A DNA stretch of 64,000 nucleotides, taken from assembly GCA_028279985.1 (NCBI GenBank), contig JANQMR010000018.1, positions 124,001 to 188,000 on the forward strand, written 5' to 3'. Position 1 is the stretch's first letter, and the number at the start of each line of letters is the position of its first letter. Positions 42,026 through 49,955 of the stretch are shown here, one piece after another. Made by a program: the position numbers and the translations under genes. The stretch comes from Woeseiaceae bacterium (GTDB taxonomy: Bacteria; Pseudomonadota; Gammaproteobacteria; Steroidobacterales; Woeseiaceae). Below the pieces are notes generated by a model that had not been told where the DNA came from, searched no databases, and saw nothing but the letters and a program-made list of their open reading frames with translations.

Positions 42026-43033
42026 TTATCGGGCGGCCGCGCTCCCGGCCCCGATTCGGTACTCCTCGACGTGTTGCATCATCTCATCGTAGAGATCGTC
42101 GCTGATTTCGCTTTGCTCGACCAGGCGGCGGTTCGTATCCAGCAGTCGCTTGCGAACCCGCTCGAACTCGGCGGTGTCGAAGGGCACGTTCTCGATACCG
42201 GTGTTCAGCAAGGCATCATAGGCTTCCCGGTTGTCCATCAGGTTGACCTTGTCGAAACTGGCGTAGGTCTTCTCCATGACCTCGCGCACGATACCCTGGT
42301 CGGCCTGGGAGAGTTTCTCGAAAGCGCGTTTTTCGACCGCCATGAATCCCACGGTGTAAACCAGCGGCAGATCGTTCACGTACTGCAGCTTCGTGTGCCA
42401 CTGCAAAACCAGCGCGCCGATCGGCGACACCGCGACGATGTCGAGCAGGCCCGTTTGCAGCCCGGTCAGCACGTCGGTCAACGGCAGCGTCACCGGCGAC
42501 AGGGACAGCGCCTCCATCGAAGCATAGGAAATCGGGTCGCCTTCGGGTACCCAGACGCGTTTGCCCTTAAGGTCGTCCAGCGATCGCACCGGCGTATTCG
42601 ACATCAGGACTGCAAAGCCGCCCGCGGCAAAACCGAAGCTCACGAAACCGGCCTCTTCCAGGCCCTCGCGCAGGCGCCCGTCGAGACGTTCGCGGACATA
42701 AGCCGCCTCGTCTTCGCTGTCGAATACCAGCGGCAGCCCGTAGAGATTGAGATCCGGATAACGCGCGGCGAGCGCCGAGCTCGTAAATGCACCGCCGTGC
42801 AGCGCGCCGATACGGATCTTGCCGAGAACCTTGTCGTCGTCGCCCATGACGCCGCCGCCGTAATATTTGATCTGTACGCGGCCGTCGGTCAGCTCGCGGA
42901 TCTCCTTTGCGCTGGCGCGCATGTCCTTCATCCACTGCGAACCTTCGGGCGTGACCGTGGCAATCTTGAGCGTCGCGGCTTGTGCGACGGCAGCCGCAGA
43001 CAGGCAGATCAGGGTCAGGAGTACTCGTTTCAT
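42026..43033 (-). CDS. dctP: TRAP transporter substrate-binding protein (DctP)
   Basis: This 335-residue periplasmic protein has the signal MKRVLLTLICLSAAAVAQAA. Features are LKIATVTPEGSQWMKDMRAS, IKYYGGGVMGDDDKVLGKIR, LYGLPLVFDSEDEAAYVRER and LKGKRVWVPEGDPISYASME with the ligand-contacting arginine region of the family. ATG 43033 overlaps the stop of a 7-codon frame (MHTDIDS). A five-copy 13-bp array lies between it and the lipoprotein gene upstream. Confidence 0.92.
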   Translation of the reverse strand: MKRVLLTLICLSAAAVAQAATLKIATVTPEGSQWMKDMRASAKEIRELTDGRVQIKYYGGGVMGDDDKVLGKIRIGALHGGAFTSSALAARYPDLNLYGLPLVFDSEDEAAYVRERLDGRLREGLEEAGFVSFGFAAGGFAVLMSNTPVRSLDDLKGKRVWVPEGDPISYASMEALSLSPVTLPLTDVLTGLQTGLLDIVAVSPIGALVLQWHTKLQYVNDLPLVYTVGFMAVEKRAFEKLSQADQGIVREVMEKTYASFDKVNLMDNREAYDALLNTGIENVPFDTAEFERVRKRLLDTNRRLVEQSEISDDLYDEMMQHVEEYRIGAGSAAAR

Positions 43034-43076
43034 GAATCTATGTCCGTGTGCATTCCAAACCGGCTCCGCCGGCACT

Positions 43077-43141
43077 TGAAGAACGATCGTGAAGAACGAT
43101 CGTGAAGAACGATCGTGAAGAACAATCGTGAAGAACAATCG
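43077..43141. repeat. Five tandem 13-bp repeats
   Basis: TGAAGAACGATCG is repeated five times without gaps (the last two copies read TGAAGAACAATCG). It begins one base after the TatT-type gene's stop on the minus strand and ends 44 bases before the dctP start. In the transcript each unit is CGATCGTTCTTCA. The period is not a multiple of three but, unlike the gene-end arrays elsewhere here, the units carry no stop. Confidence 0.85.
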
Positions 43142-44041
43142 TCAAAAATACTCGTCCGCTTCCGCGAGTAAGCGTACCGCCTGCTCCTTGGCCAACACGT
43201 TGCCGAGCGTCAGGCTATCGGCCGCCGGATCGGCTTCGATCACCTCCTTCAGCAGCCGGTCGTGCAGCTCGCGCTCGTAGACCAGGCGCGCGTAGCCGCG
43301 GGCAAACTCCACCTTCGCGCCGAGATCGCGTCCGCCGCTGAGCTCGATCGCACGCTCGAAATGTGCCCGCGCTTCTTCCGGCCGCCCGCCGAGGGCCGGC
43401 GGCCGCAAGGTCAGCAGGATGCCCATGTAGGTGTACACCGATATCTCGGCGCTGTCGCCTGCAATTTCCAGATAATGGTCGAACAGCGCTTCCGCCTGCG
43501 GCAGCTCGGCCAGCGCGTTCCAGTCGGCGCTGTGCGCCCTCAGGTAGGCGAGCGTGGCAAAACCGTAGTCGTAGAGCCGCTCCGCGTGCCTGGGCCCGAT
43601 GCCTTCCAGCGCAGCCACGAAGCTGTCGTAGTTGCTGTCCGGCCAGGCGCAGGAGGGCTCGTATTCGACGCAGAGTGCGCTCTGGGCGTAGCTCCTGGCG
43701 CGGTCGGTCAGCCGCATTGCCCTGAGCTCGTCGTCGGCGAATACCGCGCCGTAGGAGGCGTAGAGGTTTGCCGCCGCGGACAACAGCTCCGGGTTGTCCG
43801 GATCGTCCAGGATCAGGCTGTCCAGCGTTACCATGAAGGTCGGCGCGGCCGCGCGCACCGTTTCCGGATCGTTTTGCGCCAGCATCGCATCCGACAGGTT
43901 GTCGGCAAACCCGGCGGCGGCCGAGGACACCAGCGACGCACAGCCCGTGCACGACAGCGCCAGAAACGCGGTGCCGGTCGCCATCAGGGAACTGCGGAGC
44001 CTGGTTGTCGCCAGGCCGCGACCATGCTTGACGTTCGCCAT
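43142..44041 (-). CDS. TRAP transporter TatT-type lipoprotein
   Basis: The protein has about 299 residues with a lipoprotein signal ending FLALSCTGCASL and an all-helical, TPR-like mature part: AAAPTFMVTLDSLILDDPDN, LYASYGAVFADDELRAMRLT, ARGYARLVYERELHDRLLKE. This matches the TRAP-associated TatT family, which binds the DctP component in spirochaetes and proteobacteria. ATG at 44041 is the chosen start; 44092 and 43984 are alternatives. It is the first gene of the TRAP operon, preceded by an inverted-repeat array. Confidence 0.82.
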   Translation of the reverse strand: MANVKHGRGLATTRLRSSLMATGTAFLALSCTGCASLVSSAAAGFADNLSDAMLAQNDPETVRAAAPTFMVTLDSLILDDPDNPELLSAAANLYASYGAVFADDELRAMRLTDRARSYAQSALCVEYEPSCAWPDSNYDSFVAALEGIGPRHAERLYDYGFATLAYLRAHSADWNALAELPQAEALFDHYLEIAGDSAEISVYTYMGILLTLRPPALGGRPEEARAHFERAIELSGGRDLGAKVEFARGYARLVYERELHDRLLKEVIEADPAADSLTLGNVLAKEQAVRLLAEADEYF

Positions 44042-44129
44042 GCCACGAATGACACCGCCGCAGGGAATTGGTTCAGCCTGGAATCCGTTCACAATCGTTG
44101 GACAATCCTGTTGTTGTCGGCAGACTCAT

Positions 44130-44285
44130 CACAATCGATTAGGTTATCTCATCGATTGCCGACACGAACACTAACAATCGATCGGGCTATCTTGTCGATT
44201 GCCGACAGACACATGACGATCGATTAGACGATCTTGTCCATTGTCGATAGACACATTGTCGGTAGACAAATTGTCAGTAGACACA
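44130..44285. repeat. Array of AATCGAT inverted repeats and 15-bp repeats
   Basis: Three units of about 42 bases begin ACAATCGATT, ACAATCGATC and ACGATCGATT (44131, 44175, 44216). Units one and two carry AATCGAT and (A/G)TCGATT half-sites about 12 bases apart. Then come three 15-bp copies of TTGTCGATAGACACA (44241-44285). The block lies between the TatT-type gene and rplS, which is transcribed toward it, so it is upstream DNA of the TRAP operon. It could be an operator cluster or a duplicated remnant. Confidence 0.6.
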
Positions 44286-44372
44286 TGGAGCCGCAGCCCG
44301 CGCAGTCTGGTCGTCGACTGCAAAAACGGCACAGTCCAGGCCAGAAATATCCGGCATCCCCGGCCGTGAGTC

Positions 44373-44717
44373 TTAGATCTTTTCCTTGATCCTGGCGGCT
44401 TTGCCGGTGCGGCCGCGCAGGTAATAGAGCTTGGCGCGACGCACGTCGCCGCGGCGTTTCACCTTAATCGACTCGACCGTCGGGCTGTAGGTCTGGAACA
44501 CGCGCTCGACCCCTTCGCCGTGTGAGATCTTGCGTACGGTAAACGACGAATTCAGACCGCGGTTGCGTCTTGCGATGACTACCCCCTCGAACGCCTGCAG
44601 GCGCTCGCGGTTGCCTTCCTTGACCCTGACCTGTACGACCACGGTGTCCCCGGGCGCAAACTCGGGGATTTCCTTGCTCATCTGTTCTTGTTCGATCGCG
44701 TCGATAATCTTGTTCAT
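44373..44717 (-). CDS. rplS: 50S ribosomal protein L19
   Basis: The protein has 114 residues: [60 protein letters not shown] and [20 protein letters not shown], matching L19 throughout. The ATG at 44717 has AGGA just upstream; the frame is open to 44765 but that part is made of repeats. L19 sits at the 30S-50S interface. It ends the ffh-rpsP-rimM-trmD-rplS group. Confidence 0.97.
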   Translation of the reverse strand: MNKIIDAIEQEQMSKEIPEFAPGDTVVVQVRVKEGNRERLQAFEGVVIARRNRGLNSSFTVRKISHGEGVERVFQTYSPTVESIKVKRRGDVRRAKLYYLRGRTGKAARIKEKI

Positions 44718-44720
44718 TAG

Positions 44721-44762
44721 TCCTAATACCTGGGGAGTCCTAATACCTGGATCATATACCTG
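44721..44762. repeat. 17-bp tandem repeats carrying the rplS ribosome-binding site
   Basis: TCCTAATACCTGG occurs at 44721 and 44738, with a degenerate third copy (ATCATATACCTG) from 44751. In the transcript each gives CCAGGTATTAGGA, so the AGGA Shine-Dalgarno of rplS is present twice. It is another duplicated initiation region. Confidence 0.65.
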
Positions 44763-44820
44763 CATGTCGTGCCGGATCAGGCGCCGGACGCCGGATACCG
44801 TCGGGGCAATCCACGTTCTT

Positions 44821-45558
44821 TCAAATACTTTCTTTCAAATACTCGTCGAGCAGCTCACGCTGCTCGGCGCTCAACTCGAGTTTCTCGAGCAGGTCCGGCC
44901 GTCGTTCGAAACTTCGGCCCAAAGCCTGCTTTTGCCGCCATCGCATGATCTTCGCATGATCGCCCGACAACAGCACCGGCGGCGTCCGCCGCCCCTCGAC
45001 CGTTTCCGGCCGCGTGTAGTGCGGATGGTCGAGCAGCCCGTCCATGAACGAGTCCTGCCGCGCCGAATCCGCATCGCCCAGCACACCCGGCAACAGCCGG
45101 GTCACGGCGTCGATCACCGCCATCGCCGCCAGCTCGCCGCCCGACAGCACGAAGTCGCCGAGCGACAGCTCCTCGTCGACCTCACTGTCGATCAAACGCT
45201 CGTCGATGCCCTCGTAACGTCCCGCAACGAGCACGAATCCCGGCGAGTCCGCCAGCCGACTTGCATCGGCCTGGCCGAATACCCTGCCCTGCGGCGACAG
45301 GCAGATTACCTTCGCGCCCGCCGGCAAGCCCGCACGCAGTTCGCGAACGGCCGCGGCGAGCGGCTCGAACTTCATCACCATGCCCGGCCCGCCGCCGTAT
45401 GGCCGGTCGTCCACGGTACGGTGCGCGTCCTTCGCATGGTTTCGGGGGTCGCTCGAGGACAGCCGCACCCGGCCGCTCTCGATCGCACGCCCGACCACAC
45501 CATACGCGGCGATGCAGTCGATCATTTCCGGGAAGATACTGACCACGCCAATGTGCAT
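44821..45558 (-). CDS. trmD: tRNA (guanine37-N1)-methyltransferase TrmD
   Basis: The protein has 245 residues and is a SPOUT methyltransferase that uses SAM to modify G37. Motifs: [78 protein letters not shown] and [20 protein letters not shown]. Its last codons and stop lie in a 14-bp tandem duplication (44816-44843). The TGA is in frame only because of the 14-base shift, which apparently reset the C-terminus. Confidence 0.96.
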   Translation of the reverse strand: MHIGVVSIFPEMIDCIAAYGVVGRAIESGRVRLSSSDPRNHAKDAHRTVDDRPYGGGPGMVMKFEPLAAAVRELRAGLPAGAKVICLSPQGRVFGQADASRLADSPGFVLVAGRYEGIDERLIDSEVDEELSLGDFVLSGGELAAMAVIDAVTRLLPGVLGDADSARQDSFMDGLLDHPHYTRPETVEGRRTPPVLLSGDHAKIMRWRQKQALGRSFERRPDLLEKLELSAEQRELLDEYLKESI

Positions 45559-45576
45559 GTCGTCAGTCCCTTCCCG

Positions 45577-46101
45577 TCAGTCCCATTCCCAATCGACGAG
45601 GATTCGACCCCGGGCCAAATCCACGTCGAGCACAAACTTTCCGACGACGAACGGAATCAGCGTTTCGCGTTCGCCGTCCACGACCAGCACGTCGTTCGCG
45701 CCGGTCTCCAACAACTCGCGAACCCGGCCGATCGCGGTCCCGTCTTGCCGCCGCACTTCCAGCCCCTCGAGGTCGTGCCAGTAGTACCGGCCTTCGCCGA
45801 GGTCCGGCAGGGACGCCCGCGGCACCGAAATGTCCAGGCCCACCAGCGCCAGCGCCGCCTCGCGATCCTCCACGCCGTCGAAGCGGACGATGACCGTCTT
45901 GCCGTGGCGACGACCCTCGGCAACCGTCACGGGCCGCCAGTCGTCACCCTCCCCGATTCGCCAGGCATCGTAATCGATCAATGCCTCGCGCGGTTCGGTG
46001 TACGAATGAAGCCTACACCAACCCCGAACGCCGAACGGCCCCGTTATGCGCCCGATGACGACCGTCGGCCGTATCGAGCCGTCGTCCGGGCCCTGCGAGA
46101 C
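45577..46101 (-). CDS. rimM: Ribosome maturation factor RimM, without a standard start codon
   Basis: The protein of about 174 residues has the RimM N-domain (TVVIGRITGPFGVRGWCRLH, then SYTEPREALIDYDAW) and the PRC-barrel (GRYYWHDLEGLEVRRQDGTA, RVRELLETGANDVLVVDGER). It assists 16S maturation near S19. No ATG, GTG or TTG occurs between the rpsP coding region and the conserved core. The best placement is a GTC at 46101, 10 bases after the rpsP stop with AGGGAG correctly spaced, as if GTG had become GTC. The only canonical start in frame is a GTG at 46272 inside rpsP. Confidence 0.85.
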   Translation of the reverse strand, partial: VSQGPDDGSIRPTVVIGRITGPFGVRGWCRLHSYTEPREALIDYDAWRIGEGDDWRPVTVAEGRRHGKTVIVRFDGVEDREAALALVGLDISVPRASLPDLGEGRYYWHDLEGLEVRRQDGTAIGRVRELLETGANDVLVVDGERETLIPFVVGKFVLDVDLARGRILVDWEWD

Positions 46102-46111
46102 CGGCGGCTCC

Positions 46112-46375
46112 CTACGAGGCGACGTCAGCGGCCGCCTTGCGATGCGTCTTGAGCAGCGATGCCACGCGCTCGGACGGCCTGGCACCCTGGCCGATCCAGT
46201 AATCCACACGCTCGAGATCGATACGCAGGTTCTGCTCGTGTTCCCGGCCCACCGGGTTGAAGTAGCCCACACGCTCGATGTACCGGCCGTCCCGACGATT
46301 ACGGCTGTCGGTGACCACCAGGTGATAAAAGGGACGCTTCTTCGCGCCGGCGCGCGAGAGACGAATGCTGACCAT
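46112..46375 (-). CDS. rpsP: 30S ribosomal protein S16
   Basis: The protein has 87 residues: [20 protein letters not shown] then [20 protein letters not shown], and [20 protein letters not shown]. It matches S16 in length and sequence and contributes to 30S assembly. It lies between ffh and rimM in the conserved order. About 215 bases separate it from ffh, likely holding a promoter. Confidence 0.97.
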   Translation of the reverse strand: MVSIRLSRAGAKKRPFYHLVVTDSRNRRDGRYIERVGYFNPVGREHEQNLRIDLERVDYWIGQGARPSERVASLLKTHRKAAADVAS

Positions 46376-46499
46376 TGGCTGTTCCGTTCGATTGTCAGAG
46401 TGAGGCGGACACGCCTAAGCCCCGGGCGGTCCGGGGAAAACCCGAAATTGTACCGGTTTCGGCCCGAAAGTGAAGTCCTTTTTCAGCGGGCTCTTCCCC

Positions 46500-46590
46500 G
46501 GATTCCGGCAGATTCCCGGGCGGCCCCAAGGCAACCAATAGGGCAACCACTAGGGCAACCCCCGGGCGGTCCGGGCACGCCGGATCGCGC
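46500..46590. repeat. Short repeats between ffh and rpsP
   Basis: A 12-bp unit is repeated three times in the minus-strand sense (GGTTGCCCTAGT, GGTTGCCCTATT, GGTTGCCTTGGG). GGGCGGTCCGGG also occurs at both ends of the gap (about 46425 and 46564). No RNA gene or ORF is seen; the promoter of rpsP probably lies here. Confidence 0.45.
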
Positions 46591-47952
46591 TCAGCGAAAC
46601 CCGGGCGGCAGGCCGCCTCCCGGCATGCCGCGCAGCATTTTTTTCATGCCGCCGCGCGACAGCTTTTTCATCATTTTTTCCATCTGGGCGTGTTGTTTCA
46701 GGAGTCGGTTGACGTCCTGCACCTCGAGGCCGCTGCCGGCGGCGATTCGCTTTTTCCTGGAACCGTTGATCGACTTCGGAAAACGGCGTTCCGACGGGGT
46801 CATCGAGTCGATGATCGCAATCTGCCGGCGCATCCGCTTCCCGCCGGCTTCGTCTTTCAAGGCCGCGGGATTGACGTTACCCGGCAGCGGTAATTTCTCG
46901 AGCATCGCGGCCATACCGCCCATGTTGAGCATCTGCTCAAGCTGCGCTTTGAGATCCGCCAGGTCGAAGCCGCGACCTTTTTTTAGCTTTTTTGCGAGTT
47001 TTTCGGTTTTCTCCCGATCGACCCGGTCCTCGATGTCCTCGACCAGCGACAGCACGTCACCCATGCCGAGTATGCGCGATGCCATACGGTCGGGGTGAAA
47101 GGCTTCGAGCGCATCGGTTTTTTCGCCGGCACCGAGGAAACGTATCGGTTTACCCGTCACCTCGCGCACCGACAGCGCGACACCGCCTTTGGCGTCGCCG
47201 TCCGCCTTGGTCAGGATCACGCCGGTCAGCGGTAAACCCTCGTCGAAGGACCGGGCCGCGTTGACCGCATCCTGGCCCGCCATGCTGTCCACGACGAACA
47301 GGGTCTCCCTCGGACCGGCTGCCGCATGTACCTGGGCGACCTCGTCCATCATCGCCTGGTCGACATGTAGCCTGCCGGCGGTGTCCACTATCAACACATC
47401 GGCGTGCGACCGTCGCGCTTCGTCGAGCGCGCGTTCGACGATCCGGACGGGCGCCTCGCCGGCATCGCTTTCGCAATACAGGGCGCCGACCTCGGCGGCA
47501 AGCGTCTCGAGTTGCAATATCGCCGCCGGACGGTAGACGTCGGCGCTGACCAGCATCACGCGTTTGCGGTCTTTCTCGATCAGGCGCCTTGCGAGCTTCG
47601 CGGCCGTCGTGGTCTTGCCGGCGCCCTGCAGACCGGCCAGCAGGATCACGACCGGCGGCTGTTCCTTCAGGTCCAGCGGCGCGTGTCCCTCGCCCAGGAT
47701 GCGCACGAGTTCGTCGTTGACGATCTTGACGAAGGCCTGGCCGGGAGTCAGGCTTTTGGACACCTCCTGGCCGACGGCCTGTTCCCTGATCCGCTCGATG
47801 AAGGCTTTGACGACCGGCAACGCAACGTCGGCTTCCAGCAAGGCAAGCCTCAGTTGCCGGATCGTGTCCTTGATGTTCGCATCCGTCAGCCTGCCCTTGC
47901 CGGTCAGGCTGCGGGCCGCTGTCGTGAGTCGCTCGCTGAGAGTGTCGAACAT
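46591..47952 (-). CDS. ffh: Signal recognition particle GTPase Ffh
   Basis: The protein has 453 residues with an N domain (FDTLSERLTTAARSLTGKGR), the G domain with GLQGAGKTTTAAKLARRL, VLIVDTAGRLHVDQAMMDE and VILTKADGDAKGGVALS, and a methionine/glycine-rich M domain (HAQMEKMMKKLSRGGMKKML, RGMPGGG). It binds the 4.5S RNA (2442-2547) and signal peptides, and with FtsY targets membrane proteins. It is divergent from ypjD only at a distance. Confidence 0.97.
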   Translation of the reverse strand: MFDTLSERLTTAARSLTGKGRLTDANIKDTIRQLRLALLEADVALPVVKAFIERIREQAVGQEVSKSLTPGQAFVKIVNDELVRILGEGHAPLDLKEQPPVVILLAGLQGAGKTTTAAKLARRLIEKDRKRVMLVSADVYRPAAILQLETLAAEVGALYCESDAGEAPVRIVERALDEARRSHADVLIVDTAGRLHVDQAMMDEVAQVHAAAGPRETLFVVDSMAGQDAVNAARSFDEGLPLTGVILTKADGDAKGGVALSVREVTGKPIRFLGAGEKTDALEAFHPDRMASRILGMGDVLSLVEDIEDRVDREKTEKLAKKLKKGRGFDLADLKAQLEQMLNMGGMAAMLEKLPLPGNVNPAALKDEAGGKRMRRQIAIIDSMTPSERRFPKSINGSRKKRIAAGSGLEVQDVNRLLKQHAQMEKMMKKLSRGGMKKMLRGMPGGGLPPGFR

Positions 47953-48072
47953 GGTGACGCGAGTCTACACGCTCCCACAGCCTTGCTGGAAGTGGCAACG
48001 GTGGCGCGGCGATGTGATTTCGTGCATCCCGAGCCGGATGCCGGCCACGGTCCCGAAACGGACGAATCGCCG

Positions 48073-48840
48073 TCAGACGTTGAGGACGGTACCGCGGGTC
48101 AGCATCTGTATGCTGCGATCGGGCGCCGAACGAATCACCTGCTCGTAGATACGCTCTTCCTCACCGGGTTTCATGCCGGTAAGCCAGATCTCCGGGCTGT
48201 GGCGCAGGCGTTCGAGGTCTCGCGTCAGGGTTCGGGGACAATAGTGACCGGCCTCGTTTGCGAGCTGTTCCATCTCGTCGGGAAACGACACTTCGATCAC
48301 CAGCACCCGCAGGACTTCGCAGGCGTTGAGTACCGGCCACAAGGTCTCGTTGGTCTTGGTATCGCCGCTGACGGCGAACGCGCCGCCCGAATTCTGAACG
48401 GTGAAACCGAGTGACGGTACAGTGTGCATGACATCGACCGCGTAGAAATCCCGGCGATTGATCGTGACCGTATCGCCGGGGCTACAGACGTGGTAACGAA
48501 GCATCGGATTCTCGGGCGACGGCAGCCGCGCGAAGTCGGGCCATATGACGTCGTTGAACAGATGCGCCTGGATCGCCCGCAGGGTCTCTTCGCGCGCGTA
48601 AACGGTCAGCGGCGTCTCGAAGTTCTCGTCGAAGACGCGGTCCACGAGCATCGGCAATCCCGCAACATGATCCAGGTGCGCATGGGTCAGGAAAACATGG
48701 CGGATCGAATCCAGGTCCTCGAGCGCGAGATCGCCGATACCGGTCCCGGCGTCGATGAGCACGTCGTCATCGACCAGCATCGCCGAAGTTCGGGACCCCG
48801 CCCCGATGCCGCCGCTGCAACCCAGTATCCTAATTCGCAT
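48073..48840 (-). CDS. Metallo-beta-lactamase-fold hydrolase, class II cyclic-nucleotide phosphodiesterase-like
   Basis: The protein has 255 residues. It opens MRIRILGCSGGIGAGSRTSA, with the metal motif HVFLTHAHLDHVAGLPMLV and further ligands in VDVMHTVPSLGFTV and FAVSGDTKTNETLW. This set (THxHLDH and SGDT) is that of class II 3',5'-cyclic-nucleotide phosphodiesterases (PDE1/CpdP). It may set cAMP levels or act on another phosphodiester. It has no operon partner; short repeats (CTAGGGCAATTCTA, CTAGGGCTATTCTA) lie upstream. Confidence 0.78.
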   Translation of the reverse strand: MRIRILGCSGGIGAGSRTSAMLVDDDVLIDAGTGIGDLALEDLDSIRHVFLTHAHLDHVAGLPMLVDRVFDENFETPLTVYAREETLRAIQAHLFNDVIWPDFARLPSPENPMLRYHVCSPGDTVTINRRDFYAVDVMHTVPSLGFTVQNSGGAFAVSGDTKTNETLWPVLNACEVLRVLVIEVSFPDEMEQLANEAGHYCPRTLTRDLERLRHSPEIWLTGMKPGEEERIYEQVIRSAPDRSIQMLTRGTVLNV

Positions 48841-49017
48841 TTCGATCCGGTCCTCTCGATCAGCACGTACTAGGGCAATTCTACTAGGGCTATTCTACGC
48901 CGTTCCCGTCAAAAGCTCTTTGATCGAGAGGAATAAGGGCTCTAGGGTTCTATTGAACTTCGCCATATGGGATCATCGTGAGAGCTGAAACGGTAGGTTA
49001 ACAACCAACGAGTTTCT

Positions 49018-49824
49018 GTGTTTCAAATCACACTTCCTTTTCTGTACGCAATCGCCGCCGTGGCCTTTGCGTTGAGCCGTTTTCCACAACACGCCAAGCG
49101 CGCCCGTATTCTGGTTATCGCCTCCCTGATACTGGTCACGATCGGCGTCCACGCCCACCTGCGGCTCTTGCTTACCGCCGTGGCTCCCGGCGGCACGCTG
49201 GCCCTGACGCTGGGCGGCGCCGTCTCGCTGATCGGCCTGCAGTTGGCGACTATTGCGCTATTGGCCGCGGTGGAACGGAGCCTGCGCGGGCTCTCGGCAG
49301 GGTTGTTGCTACTCGCCGCCCTTGCCGCCCTCGCCGTCGTGCCCGAAACCGGGCCGTCGGAGGGCGCGGCATTGACCTGGCAGATGCAGACCCACGTGCT
49401 GTTGTCGATGTTTGCCTACGGATTGCTGACGGCCGGCGCCATCGTCGGTCTTTACGCACTGATACAGGATCGGCGCCTGCGGGCTGCGAAGATATCGGCG
49501 ATGAATCATCTGTTCGCGCCGCTTGAGATGACCGAGCGTGTCCTGTACGGAGTAACGACAGCCGGTTTTGCATTGCTGGCGCTGTCGGTCGTATCGGGCT
49601 TCTCGTTCGTCGAGGACCTGTTCGCCCAGCATCTCGCGCACAAGACGGTCTTGTCGCTGCTCGCGCTCGCCGTGTTCGGCGTGCTGGTCACCGGGCGTTA
49701 CATCGCCGGCTGGCGCGGACGCGCTGCGGTCTACCTGTATCTCGGCGGTTTCCTGCTGTTGTTGCTCGCCTATTTCGGCACCCGCTTCATACTCGAGGAG
49801 GTGCTGAACAGAAGCTGGAGCTGA
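49018..49824 (+). CDS. ypjD: YpjD-like inner-membrane protein of the CcsA/CcmC haem-handling fold
   Basis: The protein has 268 residues with eight predicted membrane helices. It belongs to the cytochrome c assembly family: VHAHLRLLLTAV, LTWQMQTHVLLSMFAYGLLT and FAQHLAHKTVLSLLALAVFG carry the conserved histidines. YpjD is normally encoded beside ffh and the CorB-like gene, as here. Its function is not settled; a haem-related role is an extrapolation. Start GTG at 49018. Confidence 0.85.
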   Translation: MFQITLPFLYAIAAVAFALSRFPQHAKRARILVIASLILVTIGVHAHLRLLLTAVAPGGTLALTLGGAVSLIGLQLATIALLAAVERSLRGLSAGLLLLAALAALAVVPETGPSEGAALTWQMQTHVLLSMFAYGLLTAGAIVGLYALIQDRRLRAAKISAMNHLFAPLEMTERVLYGVTTAGFALLALSVVSGFSFVEDLFAQHLAHKTVLSLLALAVFGVLVTGRYIAGWRGRAAVYLYLGGFLLLLLAYFGTRFILEEVLNRSWS

Positions 49825-49955
49825 CGCTTCGAGCCTGCGCTCACGGCGGTCCTGACAGGTCGTCTGCGGGCGCTCCGGCTTAGTCGTTCCTTGACAGTCC
49901 GCAAACGGGCTGCTGAACTGGCGGCGTACGGTCGTTTCCGGGAGGTGCCCACTCG

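Noticed and set aside
43077..43141. CRISPR array
   Set aside because: The 13-bp units are contiguous with no spacers; no cas gene is in the window.
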